Origin: Annona cherimola | Lineage: Eukaryota; Streptophyta; Magnoliopsida; Magnoliales; Annonaceae | DNA: 64,000 nucleotides | Assembly: GCA_030490835.1 (NCBI GenBank) | Contig: CM059972.1 | Location: forward strand, 14,919,764-14,983,763 | Direction: 5' to 3' | Part shown: positions 35,337 through 46,230 of the stretch, in pieces | Numbering within the stretch: position 1 is the stretch's first letter | How the letters are laid out: every line of letters begins with the position of its first letter | The notes under the pieces: model-generated | What the model was told of the DNA's origin: nothing | The model's input: only the letters and a program-made list of their open reading frames with translations | Database searches by the model: none | Translations under genes and position numbers: made by a program

Positions 35337-36342
35337 TTTTATCAACGGGACTTCTCGGTCATGGATCAAGGAGCGTATTGTGGCGGCTGTGGGGGACGAC
35401 GGGTGGCGGGCAATTTCTCAAATTCCTCTCTCCCCTTTGCCACAGGATGACCAGAGATATTGGATGTTTGAACCTCATGGGGGCTTCTCGGTTAAATCTG
35501 CTCACAGGGTGCTCCGCTCGGGCTACGGTCCCTCCCCACTTTCCACGGCTTTCAAGGCTATTTGGAGCACAAAACTCCCATCCAAAATCCTCATCTTCTC
35601 TTGGAGACTCTTTTTGGATAGACTCCCGACTCTCTCCAATTTGCGTAGCCGGGGCATTCTTGTTGACCCTTGTGTCTTTTTTGCAGGGCTGCTATCGAAG
35701 ATACTGATCATCTCTTCTCTGAATGTGCTCTTACCAGGGGGATTTGTTTGAGGGCTGCTAGACACTCTTTGTCTCCGGCTTCTGTTAAGGACCTTGTCAT
35801 GTCCCTGGCGGAACGTCGCAGGCCCAAGGATCTCGCATTCTTCTTTCTCTGCTGCTGGAGGATCTGGTTTATGCGAAATTCCCTCCGGGTTGATGGAACC
35901 AAGCCGGATTTCTCCAAAATTTGGGACTGGTGCAAGGAGTATCTCGAGCAATACCGACGGGCCACCCCCCTCTCTCTTGGTGGAGCGATCGATCGCACCT
36001 TGAGCCCTAGATGGACTAAACCCCCAGTTGGGTTCCTCAAAATGAATGTTGATGCTAGGATCATTAATCGGTCTTCGTCTATGGGATTTGCTGCGGTTAT
36101 CAGGGACTCATGTGGCGCTTTCATTGCGGCTAAGGCTTGGAGAATGAGTGGTTCGCTGGATCCCTTACTGTTGGAGGCTCGTGCTTGCCTTTTGGGGGCA
36201 CACTAGGCCATTCATCTTAACCTGTCTAGGCTCCAGATCGAAGTGGACTCCCTTCTCCTTGTTCATTTCCTCTCTACGGACGAACCTATCTCCTCCCCTG
36301 CTGGGGTGATTATTGATGAAATTAAGGCTATCCTTCAATCTT
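35337..36342 (+). pseudogene. LINE ORF2 fragment: zf-RVT and RNase H (inverted part)
   Basis: Begins near FINGTSRSWIKERIVAAVG, continues through the zf-RVT region (YWMFEPHGGFSVKSAHR, KLPSKILIFSWRLFLDRLPT, CxxC then HLFSEC) and into RNase H (PPVGFLKMNVDA, then AVIRDSCGAF). One frameshift sits in a T-run at about 35680 (two extra T compared with the reading that continues CRAAIEDTD). One TAG stop is at 36204-36206, where the family has Trp. It was never a complete gene here; the 5' half with endonuclease and reverse transcriptase is absent. Confidence 0.85.
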
Positions 36343-36471
36343 CGAAGTAACATGATATTTGAGTGCAAGTGATATGAAAAATGAGTGTATTTGGCACTAT
36401 GTAATCATTCTTAAGCGGCTGAATATTTTCCGCTAATAAATATTTATGGCTTAAGTAATAGTACATACATA

Positions 36472-36958
36472 GGAGAATTTGCATCCTAAACCCTCTAATT
36501 TTGTATATTAGCATTTTGGACCCCAAAGTTTGTATATTAATATATCGGACCCTATGAAGTTTTGGTATTTGCATTTTAAACTCTCACCCCTAAGGCGTTA
36601 AAAAACACTATTAAACCTATGTATAATATAAAAAATACTCTGACATCTATACAACAGTAAGGTAGACATGACTAAAAACTAACATCATATTTCTGAACAC
36701 CATCACCTCTTCAGAATCGTGTATCTCCATCGCGTAGATGATGTTAGTTTTTTACCATAACTTCTTTACTTTCATTCAGATGTAAGGGGTGTTTTTGACA
36801 CTACACATGGATTTAATGGTGTTTTTAACGTCTTTAAGAGTGAGAGTTTAAAATATAAAAACTGAAACTTCGCAAGGTCTATATGCTAATATGCAAACTT
36901 CGGAATCCAAAATGTTAATACACAAAGTTAGAGAATTTATGGCGTAAATTTTCCTATA
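36472..36958. mobile_element. Long-TIR MITE (Mutator-like or similar)
   Basis: The left arm starts TAGGAGAATTTGCATCC and the right arm, reverse-complemented, TAGGAAAATTTACGCC. Both then share CTCTAA.TTTGT.TATTA.CATTTTGGA and more, so the inverted repeats exceed 100 bases. The interior (36660-36760) includes GATGATGTTAG and CTAACATCAT, also inverted. No ORF, and flanking duplications could not be fixed. Confidence 0.6.
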
Positions 36959-37009
36959 TATATAGGAAAAAAGTTATTTTGTATATTTAGACACACTGTA
37001 ATTTATAGT

Positions 37010-37200
37010 ACATTTGGCTTAAAATGAACCCAATATGCATTTAAATGTATTAATATTTTATACAATTACTTATCCATATACAAATTATATCTTAGATAAT
37101 TTATATGTTGAAAAGACAACTTTAAAATTATCATTTACATCAAATTATTTTATTAAATTGATTTTATATCATTTTTAGATGAGGCTCATATACATATTTA
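37010..37200. repeat. Family C repeat half copy
   Basis: AATATGCATTTAAATGTATT, ACTTATCCATATACAAATTA and GATAATTTATATGTTGAAAA follow the family C order. A second copy follows at 38310-38460. Confidence 0.45.
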
Positions 37201-37344
37201 ATTTAAATGGAAATTGGTATGATAATGGGTAGAGTGGATGCATATTTTATGATCATGTGGGAACCATTTTAAGTCAAATGCACTATAATTTATTGTATAT
37301 GTAAATACATTTGGTAACTTATATATATAGAGAGAGATATAGAG

Positions 37345-37685
37345 AAATTTTTAAGTGCAGCACCATTGCACTGTAAGTTGAAATGGGCCCCACATGATAA
37401 TCAAATTAAAATCTACTCCACCAATTATATTTAGAATAATGTATTTTACTACTATATCAATTTTCATCTCAATCGGATGTGTCTATGGACCCCATCTGAA
37501 AATGGTACAAATTCAACATAATAAAACAGTTTTAAGATCTAAACCGTCAAAAGTGTGTTATTTATATAGATAAATAATTGTATAAAGTTTTATTGTATTA
37601 TAATATGTGTGGGGCCAATTTTTGGGGCAACTGCACTACTGGTTCGATGCAATTGCGTTGCACCGGAGCATGTCTTATATTTATA
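37345..37685. mobile_element. Long-TIR MITE with GGGGCCCAC-type arms
   Basis: Left arm: CAGCACCATTGCACTGTAAG then AATGGGCCCCACATGAT. Right arm, reverse-complemented: GCTCCGGTGCAACGCAATTG, later AATTGGCCCCACACAT. The arms pair imperfectly and the centre is AT-rich without an ORF. Confidence 0.4.
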
Positions 37686-37724
37686 TATATACACGCACAC
37701 GCACACACATACATACATACATAT

Positions 37725-38215
37725 CGGGCTCGCTTCTATAAAATCCCTTTCGATGTAACCTCCTTTATTTTTAATATCTTGATAGTTGATAAAAAATTTG
37801 CTCTATCTATTATAGTTAGCGTTATTTATATTATCATGAAAATCCTTTTATTTATCTAATATTACTATATATGAATTTCCTCTATAAATGTATAAAATCA
37901 ATGTAATAACATGGTTTAATGCTAAAATATCAATTTTAAAGTAGTTTTTCAACAACTAATTAAACCATTTAAAATATCATTACTACATGGATAAACGATT
38001 CTATAAAATAATATTATATTCTAATATATGTATAAATGAATCTAAGCATTTTTCATAATTTATACATAAATAAATATTTTTTTGAGCAAATATGCCCCAT
38101 GCAAATATTTGATTTGGATGAAATTTAGTTTCCTAGTTAAACAATTGACATTAAATACAATGAATGAATTAAATTTTGCATTAATCATCATTTAACTCAA
38201 AATGGGCCCCACGTG
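37725..38215. repeat. Family C repeat, near full length
   Basis: Collinear with 7200-7670 (ATTTATATTATCATGAAAAT, AAAATCAATGTAATAA, GGATAAACGATTCTATAAAA, AATATGCCCCATGCAAAT). It is directly followed by a LINE tail inserted at 38218. Confidence 0.5.
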
Positions 38216-38217
38216 CA

Positions 38218-38302
38218 TTTTTTTTTTTTTTGATTAAAAGATGAGCCCCTATCCCGCCAACCTCTGCACCAGAGATGGGTTAGAGGTGGAAGGGATAAGG
38301 CT
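38218..38302 (-). mobile_element. Very short LINE 3' tail
   Basis: A T-run (38218-38231) is followed by GATTAAAAGATGAGCCCCTA and a GGGATAAGG block. This resembles the reverse-complement tails at 35100 and 55869 (GATGAAAAGGATAGCC). Only about 70 bases of LINE remain, consistent with severe 5' truncation. Confidence 0.5.
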
Positions 38303-38309
38303 ATCATTT

Positions 38310-39200
38310 AAATGCATTTAAATGCATTAATATTTTATAAAATCATTTATTCATATATAAATTATATCTTAGATAGTTTACATTTTGAAAAAATAATTTT
38401 AAAATTATTATTTACATCAGTTTATCTTATTACATTGATTTTATATCATTTTCAGATGAGACCCACACACATATACAATTGGGGATGAAAATTTGTATGC
38501 TAACAAAAGAAACAATTTCAAATACAATGAGTGGAGTAAATGTATATTTTATGATCGTATGGGGCCCATTTTGATGTAAATGCACCGTAAATTATAGTGC
38601 ATTTACATGCATTGGAATTGCGACATGCGATTTTGTTTGCTAATTGCTAGATGTTAGATGTCCACATAAACAGATATATGGGACCTATCGGATGAATTAT
38701 ATTGGTGGTCTGATGCATGGACCACATTCGAATAAATACACCACTAGCATTACGCAAAGATGGCATGCCAAACAGGCATAAACGTGAATGTGATGGCGCA
38801 TACATCATCACCCGTGAATGATTAGAAACCACCAACACTACCGCCGCCACCTAATTATTAAAATCGAGTAAAACTATCTAGAAGACTCCAGACGAAATTG
38901 GGAAATTATGGGCACGTGAGAAATAAATAACGTTAGAAGGAAATTTTTTGTTTATATGTATAGGCAGAGGTGTTGGAGGTGCTAAATAGAGGAATCAATT
39001 TCTTTCTTACGACTTTCGCTTTACCATGCAACTTATTGTTGGTGTTGAATTAATCAAGTTCCTCCTCTTTTCATTGAAAATCACTAATAGAAAATCAAGT
39101 TATTGTGGGTTTTTTGCTAAATTAATTATCTCATAATGGTGCTCTCAAAAAAAAAATCTATTAATGGACCTCCTATTAGCATTATTCATTCAGAAAAAAT
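38310..39200. other. Family C half copy and intergenic DNA
   Basis: Bases 38310-38460 are family C. Bases 38575-38640 contain GTAAATTATAGTGCATTTAC, a near palindrome. The rest shows no gene. An A-run lies at 39248-39266, just downstream. Confidence 0.4.
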
Positions 39201-39305
39201 TTTCAGTGCAACCTTTTCAGTTTTAAAGATATATACTTTTCTTCTATAAAAAAAAAAAAAAAAAAAGATAAATACTTTTCACTGCAACTAAATCTATTAT
39301 ATGCA

Positions 39306-39478
39306 CCAACTGGGTAATTCAGTTGGTAAAGGTCGCGGTCTCGTCGGCAGGAGTCAGTCGTTCGAGTTTTCCCTAACAGATTTGTTTCGACTATGGGAGC
39401 TTCGTCTTCCATGTATATTAGTAGGAATTTGTTCTCCTGTGTAAATGAAATTCAAATATAATATCAGATGTCATATTG
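39306..39478 (+). mobile_element. tRNA-derived SINE (no poly(A) tail)
   Basis: The head resembles a tRNA: box A-like GGTAATTCAGTTGGTAAAGG and box B-like GTCGTTCGAGTTTTCC about 35 bases later. The 11-mer TATTATATGCA flanks it exactly (39295-39305 and 39479-39489). The 3' end finishes in TCATATTG rather than a poly(A) run, as in plant SINE families with TTG-type ends. Confidence 0.7.
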
Positions 39479-39744
39479 TATTATATGCAGTTACGTATTT
39501 TACCTAAATTTTAATTTGGCAGCATTTGGTATCAAATATACATAGCTAAGTACTGTATTAATTAGCTAAAATTTTATTAATCTTTGCAGTCAAATTTTGA
39601 TGGCTACATTAAACTTTAATTTTATATGCATTGGATGTAAAAAAGAGGTTGTATTGAATCAAATGCCACCACTCCAATAAAATAAATAAGTTTAAATACT
39701 ATAGCTGCATGGGAACTTCCATGCCTTGGATGCAAAGTATTTTT

Positions 39745-39985
39745 TTTTATAAAATTATTATCCTAAATGTATTTAATCAGTTTACTAAATTTTACCATTT
39801 TTTAGATTTGTATACATTTTCTAGGAATTTCAAATAAAGTAGTATTTTAATTATTTTAACCTTAGAAATTACTAAAATACTTCAATTTTTGAAATTCCTA
39901 AAAACATATATACATGTTTTAAAAATGGTGAAACTTGTTATACGAATTAAATAAACAGTTTATAAAAAAAAATTTAAAATATATT
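39745..39985. mobile_element. Hairpin MITE core
   Basis: Left half TATCCTAAATGTATTTAATC ... TAAATTTTACCATTTT, mirrored by AAAAATGGTGAAACTTG ... GAATTAAATAAACAGTTTAT, folding around 39865. No paired outer arms are visible. Confidence 0.55.
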
Positions 39986-40479
39986 TTGTCTCGGTTGGCC
40001 GCATATCGTCTCAAAAATTAGCGAGAGATTTTTACGAAAACCCTTGTTTCGCACTTTCATCTATTCTAGAATAGAAATAAGAAGAGAAGAGACACATAGA
40101 CAAAAAAGTGTGATTTGAGAAAAAATTATATAAAATTTTCATTAGAAAATAATAGACAACTGGAAATACATGAAAATCGTAGAATTATTAACTAAATGGT
40201 ATATAAAAAAGCCAAAAGAATGCAAAAATGGAAATTAAATAGTGTTTCACTATTTCCAAATGATTAAAGCAGTCCAAAGCAAATAATTGCACTTAGAAAT
40301 GACTGCTGGCTATTGTAGTTCCCATCTTCTCAGTTGATATGTAAAGCATTACATCAAGATTTGGATTGATTTCAGCCGATTACTAGCGTAATGAGTATCC
40401 ATTCCAATTGGGCCAAATTGCTTGACTAAAAAATATTTGTTTGGCATGCTTGGATATATATATATTATAATATATGCTA

Positions 40480-41072
40480 TCTATGCCAAACAGCCAACCT
40501 AATTCTGACCTATTTAAAATATCTCAACCCTAATCCATTTATTAACCCATTTAAAAAACCTCAATTCTAACCCATTTAATAAACAGGTTGATGGGTTGTT
40601 AACGGGTTGTATAACAAATAACTTGAAAGCCTAAACTCTAGTAGATGACGATCTCGCAAAGAGAGACGATAGGGTGTTTTCGGCGTAGGAGAAATAGAAA
40701 TAGGACAATTACGGAAAAATGGAATTAGGATAGCAATAGAAAAATGAAAATTATATGACTTGAGGAAGACTCAGAGAGGGAAAATAACCAAGGGGCTTAC
40801 ATGTATATGTATATAAAACTTTAATGAGTTAAGCGAGTTAAATGGGTTGAATGAATTAAACGGTTTGAACAACTTATATAGGTTAAATGGGTTACTAAAC
40901 GGGTTGACGAGTTATAAAATCTCAACCCTAATCCATTTATTTAATTAAATGGTTAAACGGGTTGGCGGATCATAACTCATTTATTCGAAAATTCCAACCC
41001 AAACTCGTTTCTAAACGGGTTGGATGAGCGGGTTGATGGGTTGACCATGACCATTAACACCCTAATCACAAG
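40480..41072. mobile_element. hAT-like element rich in GGGTT/AACCC blocks
   Basis: The right end, reverse-complemented, reads TTAGGGTGTTAATGGTCATG, typical of hAT-like MITEs. The body is packed with ACGGGTTG and CAACCC blocks in both orientations (40550-40610, 40850-41050). The left terminus and an 8-bp duplication were not identified. Confidence 0.5.
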
Positions 41073-41099
41073 TCAAAGAAATATATATATATTTGGCGA

Positions 41100-41925
41100 C
41101 CCGTTTTAACATACAAGTGTTGAAACAGAAGTTAATTTTGGCTACGATGTGAAGTATACTTTTTATGAAATTGCATTATTAAAATTTTTTTATTAAACAA
41201 TATAATCTTTAATTTGAACACAGTGTAGGGATTTGATTAAGGATAAATAAAAGTATTGCTAAAATAATACCTATATATATTGATGCGTGGATCGTACTTT
41301 GTTTTAATTTATGTGTTACTTACATCATGATATTTAGCTTCAAATACTTCTTTTATTTGAAAACTTTAGGTGCCTTTTTAAGAACCACGTCTCGTACATC
41401 AGGATGGGATAGGGAGTGGGAAAAAAATGTCACCTATATTTTATGATTATTGTCAATACATGTGTATGTAGGCATATATATTCAGGTAGATGCTCCACCA
41501 AGGTCAAATCACTTCTAACTTCTTCAGCTGCTAAACTTGCTAACGAGTGGCGCTGTTTAGTTGCCACTACGAAATACATTGATAAAATTTTCTCATTCAA
41601 TGCTCAAACGGAATCTGTGTATCTCATCATCCACCGTTCCAAGGCTTGATAGGATAATTCCATGGCATGTGAGAGATTGATTAGTACCAGAGAGTAAAAT
41701 GTGACTAAAAGTAACGTTTGAATGGTGATATTTCATTAGATGTAATCATTTTTGCATTAAATGCAACTATTAAAATTTTGTTGCAAATAATAATAAAATT
41801 TTATCTCGAACTTAATTTAGGATTTAACTGCATTCAGCACCAATTGCAACCAAATGAAAATTTAGTTAGAAAAACTGAGCACATATAATAAATTTGGTTG
41901 CATTTTTATATAAGTATGTGATCTT
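41100..41925. other. Intergenic, no gene seen
   Basis: The plus-strand frame at 41416-41649 (77 codons) has no recognised domain. No promoter or transposon end. Confidence 0.35.
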
Positions 41926-42480
41926 GTTAGCCCACCTTGGCTATAACCTTATTTTTTATTATTTTATTTTTGTAAAATTATTATTCTAAATGTATTTAAC
42001 TTATATACTAAGTTTTAGTATTTTCACAAATATATTTTTTTGAAATTTGATATATAAGAGTATTTTAGTCATCTTTCTTTTGAAAATATTCTAAATGTAT
42101 TTAACTTATATACTAAGTTTTAGGGTGTGTTTGGTAATGAATAAACTTTTGGTGAAAATTTTTGAAGAGTAATAGTTGTCAAATGATGTGATATAATAGG
42201 GGTAATAATGAGTAATAAAGAGGATAAAGTTAAAATAGATAGGTTAGTTGTGTTGATAGTTGTGTAGAAATGATTGAAAAATAAGGTAGTTTTATAGGAA
42301 AATGTGAAAAAATGATTAAAAAATATGATAATTGTGGAGAATGAAAAGTTTTAAATTGAAAAGTTTTAACTTGACATGTTTTATTAATTTCCAAACACAC
42401 CCTTAGTATTTTCACAAATATATTTTTTTGAAATTTGATATATAAGAGTATTTTAGTCATCTTTCTTTTGAAAATAACTA
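41926..42480. mobile_element. Broken hairpin element with internal tandem duplication
   Basis: The outer arm GATCTTGTTAGCCCACC resembles those at 46231 and at the window start. The core half is duplicated in tandem: 41982-42086 and 42087 onward (offset 105 bases). The second unit is interrupted by a Tourist-like MITE at 42123 and resumes at 42406-42474. Confidence 0.65.
42123..42402. mobile_element. Tourist-like MITE, best-preserved copy
   Basis: Exact terminal inverted repeats GGGTGTGTTTGG and CCAAACACACCC, with TTA on both flanks (42120-42122, 42403-42405), as expected for PIF/Harbinger-mobilised Tourist elements. Length 280 bases, no ORF. Removing it and one TTA restores an uninterrupted copy of the adjacent 105-base repeat, which defines its boundaries unambiguously. 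Confidence 0.9.
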
Positions 42481-43089
42481 AAGTTTTGAAATTTGAAAAA
42501 ATATATACGCATATTCAAAAATAGTAAAAACTTGATATATATATATATATATAAGTAAATACCGGCTAATAAACTCACACCTCTTATTATATTAAGTTAT
42601 AGAGAGAAATGATGCACATATTAAATATATTAAGATGGAACTCTTTTTATTACTATATTTTTCTGTTTCATTAGTTAATTCCTCTGAATTGTCCTTCACA
42701 ACTTGGATAGAATAAGGATGGAATGTGGAATATAATGAAAAAGCACTGTCTCTGTATTAATAACAGGAAGAATTGTTTGTAAAATAGAAAAAATTATATT
42801 AAAAATGGAAAAGATAAATTGTTATTTTTCACAAGTAATAAAAAATTTTTGAGAACAGGGGGCATTTACTAAGGGCTTATTCCAAACCATACAAAATTCT
42901 TGGATCAAATCTGTATTTTAGAATTATGAATAAATAAAGTTATATTGAATATAGGTAAAATTGTGTTGGAAATTAAAAAGGTTGTCTTGACAATTGAGAA
43001 ATTGTCTTGAGATAATAATACAAAATCAATTTAAGAACATTGTATTGTTTGAAATACACACTTATCTTTTCATCTATAATAATTTAGCT
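42481..43089. other. Intergenic, no gene seen
   Basis: Contains an AT microsatellite at 42536-42552. No gene or element boundary is seen. Confidence 0.35.
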
Positions 43090-43345
43090 GCAGACACGTG
43101 CAAAAAACATATCGGATCCAGTACTCATTAGTGGGACCTACGGTTGAAGAGAAATATAGCTGGGTGGTAATGTCAGTTGTCCAATTCATGCATGTCACAG
43201 AGATGAGTGGTCGACACAGAAAACTTCAGTGACCGAGTAAAGCAACGGCTCACCAATTGTCAACAGTGATGGCACGTGGTCGAGGAACGAGCTGTCAGCA
43301 TCGGATATTGTTTCATGGCATAAATCCCACGCATATAAGGTGCAC
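43090..43345 (+). promoter_or_regulatory. Second promoter-like segment (two ACGT boxes, TATA)
   Basis: ACACGTGC (43094-43101) and GCACGTGG (43272-43279) are G-box-type elements, CCAAT occurs at about 43252, and CATATAAGG (43332-43340) is a TATA candidate. The segment is GC-richer than its surroundings. No coding region with a known domain follows; a 15-base tandem repeat (TAGTCTCTTTGCAA units at 43383-43412) lies where a leader would be. Confidence 0.3.
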
Positions 43346-43412
43346 TTCACATATGAAAATGAAACGGCATCACCTCATCACTTAGTCTCTTTGCAACTAG
43401 TCTCTTTGCAAA

Positions 43413-44613
43413 AGACTAATTATCCTAATTAAAATTAAACTGGTAGTACAAATTGGGTTAGATCAACTCATGGCTTGCTCTTAATTTGACCCATTTTAAT
43501 TACATTACAGTATAATTTTCATAACTCAAAATAGGAGTTGATTGAAATTTTTATCCAAAAAAATGAATCTTTGCATCTAGTGTACCACCAAAATTTAGTG
43601 CACCAAGGTTCATAGAATCAGTTGTGCTACTTAAGTACTATATGTTAACATATCTACAAACATCTTCACTTAAATTTAAAATGAAGGGTTTTTTCGGTCT
43701 TTAAATTCATATTTTCTATCAATTGTGATCTTAAAAACTAATAAAATTCTTGATTATGGATTCCAATGAAGGCAACTAGATATACATTAACATTCAAGGT
43801 ATTAAGTCAAGATGATAATACCTATGCAACGTGCTAGATTCTATAATGAAGTGAAGCCCATGAAAGGCTGGTTGAGGATGCCTAATTTAATATTGCGGTA
43901 AGCTAAGAAGTACAATAGTGGTTGATATTATGACTCGGTCTGAGTAGAAAAAAACTTTCACATATCCCTTGGGATTGTGACAATCTCCTTGGCTTATCCC
44001 TTTACCTATGGATGGGTGATGGTGACTAGCATGCAATTTTTGAATAAAGGTGCATTTAGGAAATGACAAAACTTTTGAACAAAAAGTTCTTTATATAAAA
44101 TTTTTTAAAATGGAAGCAATGATCTAATATGACAGAAGTAATGACAAAGAGTAAAAAAAAATAAAGTTACGAATGAAAGAGTCTTGCCCACAAGCACTTA
44201 AGGATTAATTAGACTTAAGCTAAAGCCAAACGTTTTAGACAAGGGTGAGGGTATGACCACCTGTATTGGGCGCCACCTTCTTATTAGGATGTCTGCCTCG
44301 GCATTGCTTATTTTTAGAATATAGACATCTTCATTTTCCTATTGGAAATTGTATCGTTCTTAATCTTGTATAGCTGGTGATTTACCTCACTATCTAGGTA
44401 GAATCCAAGTGCATGATTCCCCTCGTAGCACCCTGGTGTTTAGCTAATCAAAGTTTGGAGAGAAAGGCCTTCTAATCGGCCATATTGTTGATGAACAAAG
44501 ACATGAATTTGATTCGCTTTCTATGGTATGGTCATTCAGAATATGTTTGGTATCTCGTAAGCCTTGGTAAACTCAACTACTCTTCAACATATATCCTTGA
44601 TATCGAGGAATAT
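43413..44613. other. Intergenic with a Tourist-like fragment
   Basis: Bases 44046-44165 carry the left part of the Tourist-like family (GGAAATGACAAAACTTTTGA, AATAAAGTTACGAATG). No gene was recognised in the remainder. Confidence 0.4.
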
Positions 44614-44980
44614 GATATCATGCACCCAGGTGTACCTAGCTTCGGTGCACCTGAGTGCAAATACTCATTTTTATATTTTTTTAAAATTTTTATAAAATAT
44701 TAATATAAATGTATTTAACATATATATTAATTTTTATCATTTTAGAAGTTTTTAGATTTTTTTGGGATTTTTTAAAATCAGTATTAAATTACTAAAAATG
44801 TCACTGATTTTAAAAATTCAAAAAAAATATCTAAAAAACTTCAAAAATGATAAAAATTGATATACATGTTAAATACACTTAGATTAATATTCTTGTAAAA
44901 AAATTTAAAAAAAAAATATGAAAATTTAAGTTAAAGACACTCAAGTGCACTGAAACGAAGTGCACCCAATGCATGATGTC
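44614..44980. mobile_element. Palindromic hairpin MITE, GATATCATGCACCC arms
   Basis: Left arm GATATCATGCACCCAGGTG ... GGTGCACCTGAGTG; right arm, reverse-complemented, GACATCATGCATTGGGTGC ... AGTGCACTTGAGTG. The inner AT core folds around 44795, with a centre containing AAAAATGTCACTGATTTT that is shared with the element at 53016-53376. No ORF. Confidence 0.7.
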
Positions 44981-44999
44981 AAAATCCTGATATGGATCT

Positions 45000-45561
45000 A
45001 GTTAGCTAGTTCGAGACTTGAGATGAGGGTCAACTTTACAAGCCTTCCAAGGCCTCGGGTTGGTGTAGTGTTCTTCGCCAGGTAATTTGTAGGGATTAGG
45101 GACCTGCGATTGGGTGAGATCTAAAGTAAAGTTGAAGCTTTCGAATAGAAGATATGAGGGAGAAGATGAACTTTTCCACAGTGAATAATAGTTTAGCTTG
45201 GCTTACTGGAGAATCTTGTTGGTGTAGTAGTTAAACCGATTCTTGTCTAGTTGTCCTTCTGCCATTCAATAATAAAAACCGAGCGCGAAAATCCATTGAT
45301 TTTTTTTTTTTATCCAAATTCGAAAAAATCACTTGGTCTACGTTTCTTATTAAAGTAGTGTAAATGATTACATTCACTAGACTTAACGTACCATTTTCTT
45401 GACCCAGTTGAAAATGATTGCAATTTGCAACGCAATAGATATAAATAAAGTAATGATTCCACGCATATGGGCTTCATGCGGGCTCCATACAACGATGTAT
45501 TCCCTTTTTAAATTTATTATATTTTAAAATTTTAAATATTTATCATGTTAAACACATCCTG
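45000..45561. other. Intergenic, no gene seen
   Basis: Moderate composition, T-run at 45301-45311. The minus-strand frame at 45310-45492 is not recognised. Confidence 0.35.
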
Positions 45562-45564
45562 TTT

Positions 45565-46158
45565 CACTGCAAGAGAACTAATTTTTTGTAACGCACTTTT
45601 AGCAGCATTAATATTTTTTGTCTCAAAAATTTATTTAGTGACAAAAATAATTGTTATTGCTAAAAACTAGCTTTTAGCGACAATAACATAACTACTATTG
45701 CAAAAAAATAATCTTTTGACAGAATATTTAAAAAGAACATGTTCCTATTAACTTAGGCTAAGTAATAGCTTGCTTAACCCATGCTAATAAACTTACTTTT
45801 TTACTTTTTCGTAAATTTATTAATCTAGATTATTTAACGTATGAATCAAGTATTACTATTCTTGGATATACAATTTTAGATCTTTTAAACATAGGGGTAT
45901 TTTTCCCTTTTTAATAGTTGAAAATTACTAACATAATCCTCTATTTAAAATTTTTAATTGTAAAAAAAAAATTTAAATAGATTTTTGAAAGTGAGTTAAG
46001 TAAGTCATTACTTGATCCTGACTAATAAGATCATGACTAATTTTAAAGAGCATAACGACAGCTTTTTCATAATAAACTTATAATGACAAGATTAGCGTAA
46101 TGTTGTGAAGTAAATTAATACAAAATTGTGTGATACTAGAAGTTTGTTTTTTATAGTG
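45565..46158. mobile_element. CACTA-type MITE with nested hairpin element
   Basis: Begins CACTGCAAGAGAACTAA and ends, reverse-complemented, CACTATAAAAAACAAAC. TTT flanks both sides (45562-45564, 46159-46161), the 3-base duplication expected for CACTA. Internal TTTAGCGACAATAAC phrases are typical of CACTA MITEs. A hairpin element occupies 45738-46035. Confidence 0.6.
45738..46035. mobile_element. Palindromic hairpin MITE nested in CACTA element
   Basis: Left arm CATGTTCCTATTAAC ... AAGTAATAGCTTGCTTAACC pairs with the right arm, reverse-complemented, CATGATCTTATTAGTC ... AAGTAATGACTTACTTAAC. The core is the AT-rich family core. It belongs with 46231-46590 by arm sequence. Confidence 0.6.
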
Positions 46159-46230
46159 TTTTATCATATTGTCAAAAGCAATTTTCATTAAGAATTTATA
46201 TTCTATAAAAGACTAGCAATTTTTTTATAA

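Larger units (their letters stand above)
35067..36356 (-). mobile_element. L1-type LINE insertion with inverted 5' part
   Basis: A 14-base target-site duplication CGAAGTAACATGAT lies at 35067-35080 and 36343-36356. Inside, a T-run (35081-35099) is the poly(A) tail of a minus-strand LINE 3' end (35100 to about 35336). The adjoining 1 kb (about 35337-36342) is the preceding part of the same LINE but on the plus strand. The plus part ends at residues IIDEIKAILQSS and the minus part starts at LTSVHHVLRQ, which are consecutive in the LINE at 57990-61040. This is the structure left by twin priming. Confidence 0.9.

Noticed and set aside
35708..36124. 138- and 142-codon minus-strand frames over the LINE
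   Set aside because: Shadows of the plus-strand LINE RNase H and zf-RVT coding sequence.
39306..39378. Functional tRNA gene on the plus strand
   Set aside because: The tRNA-like head is flanked by a SINE duplication and lacks a completed acceptor stem.
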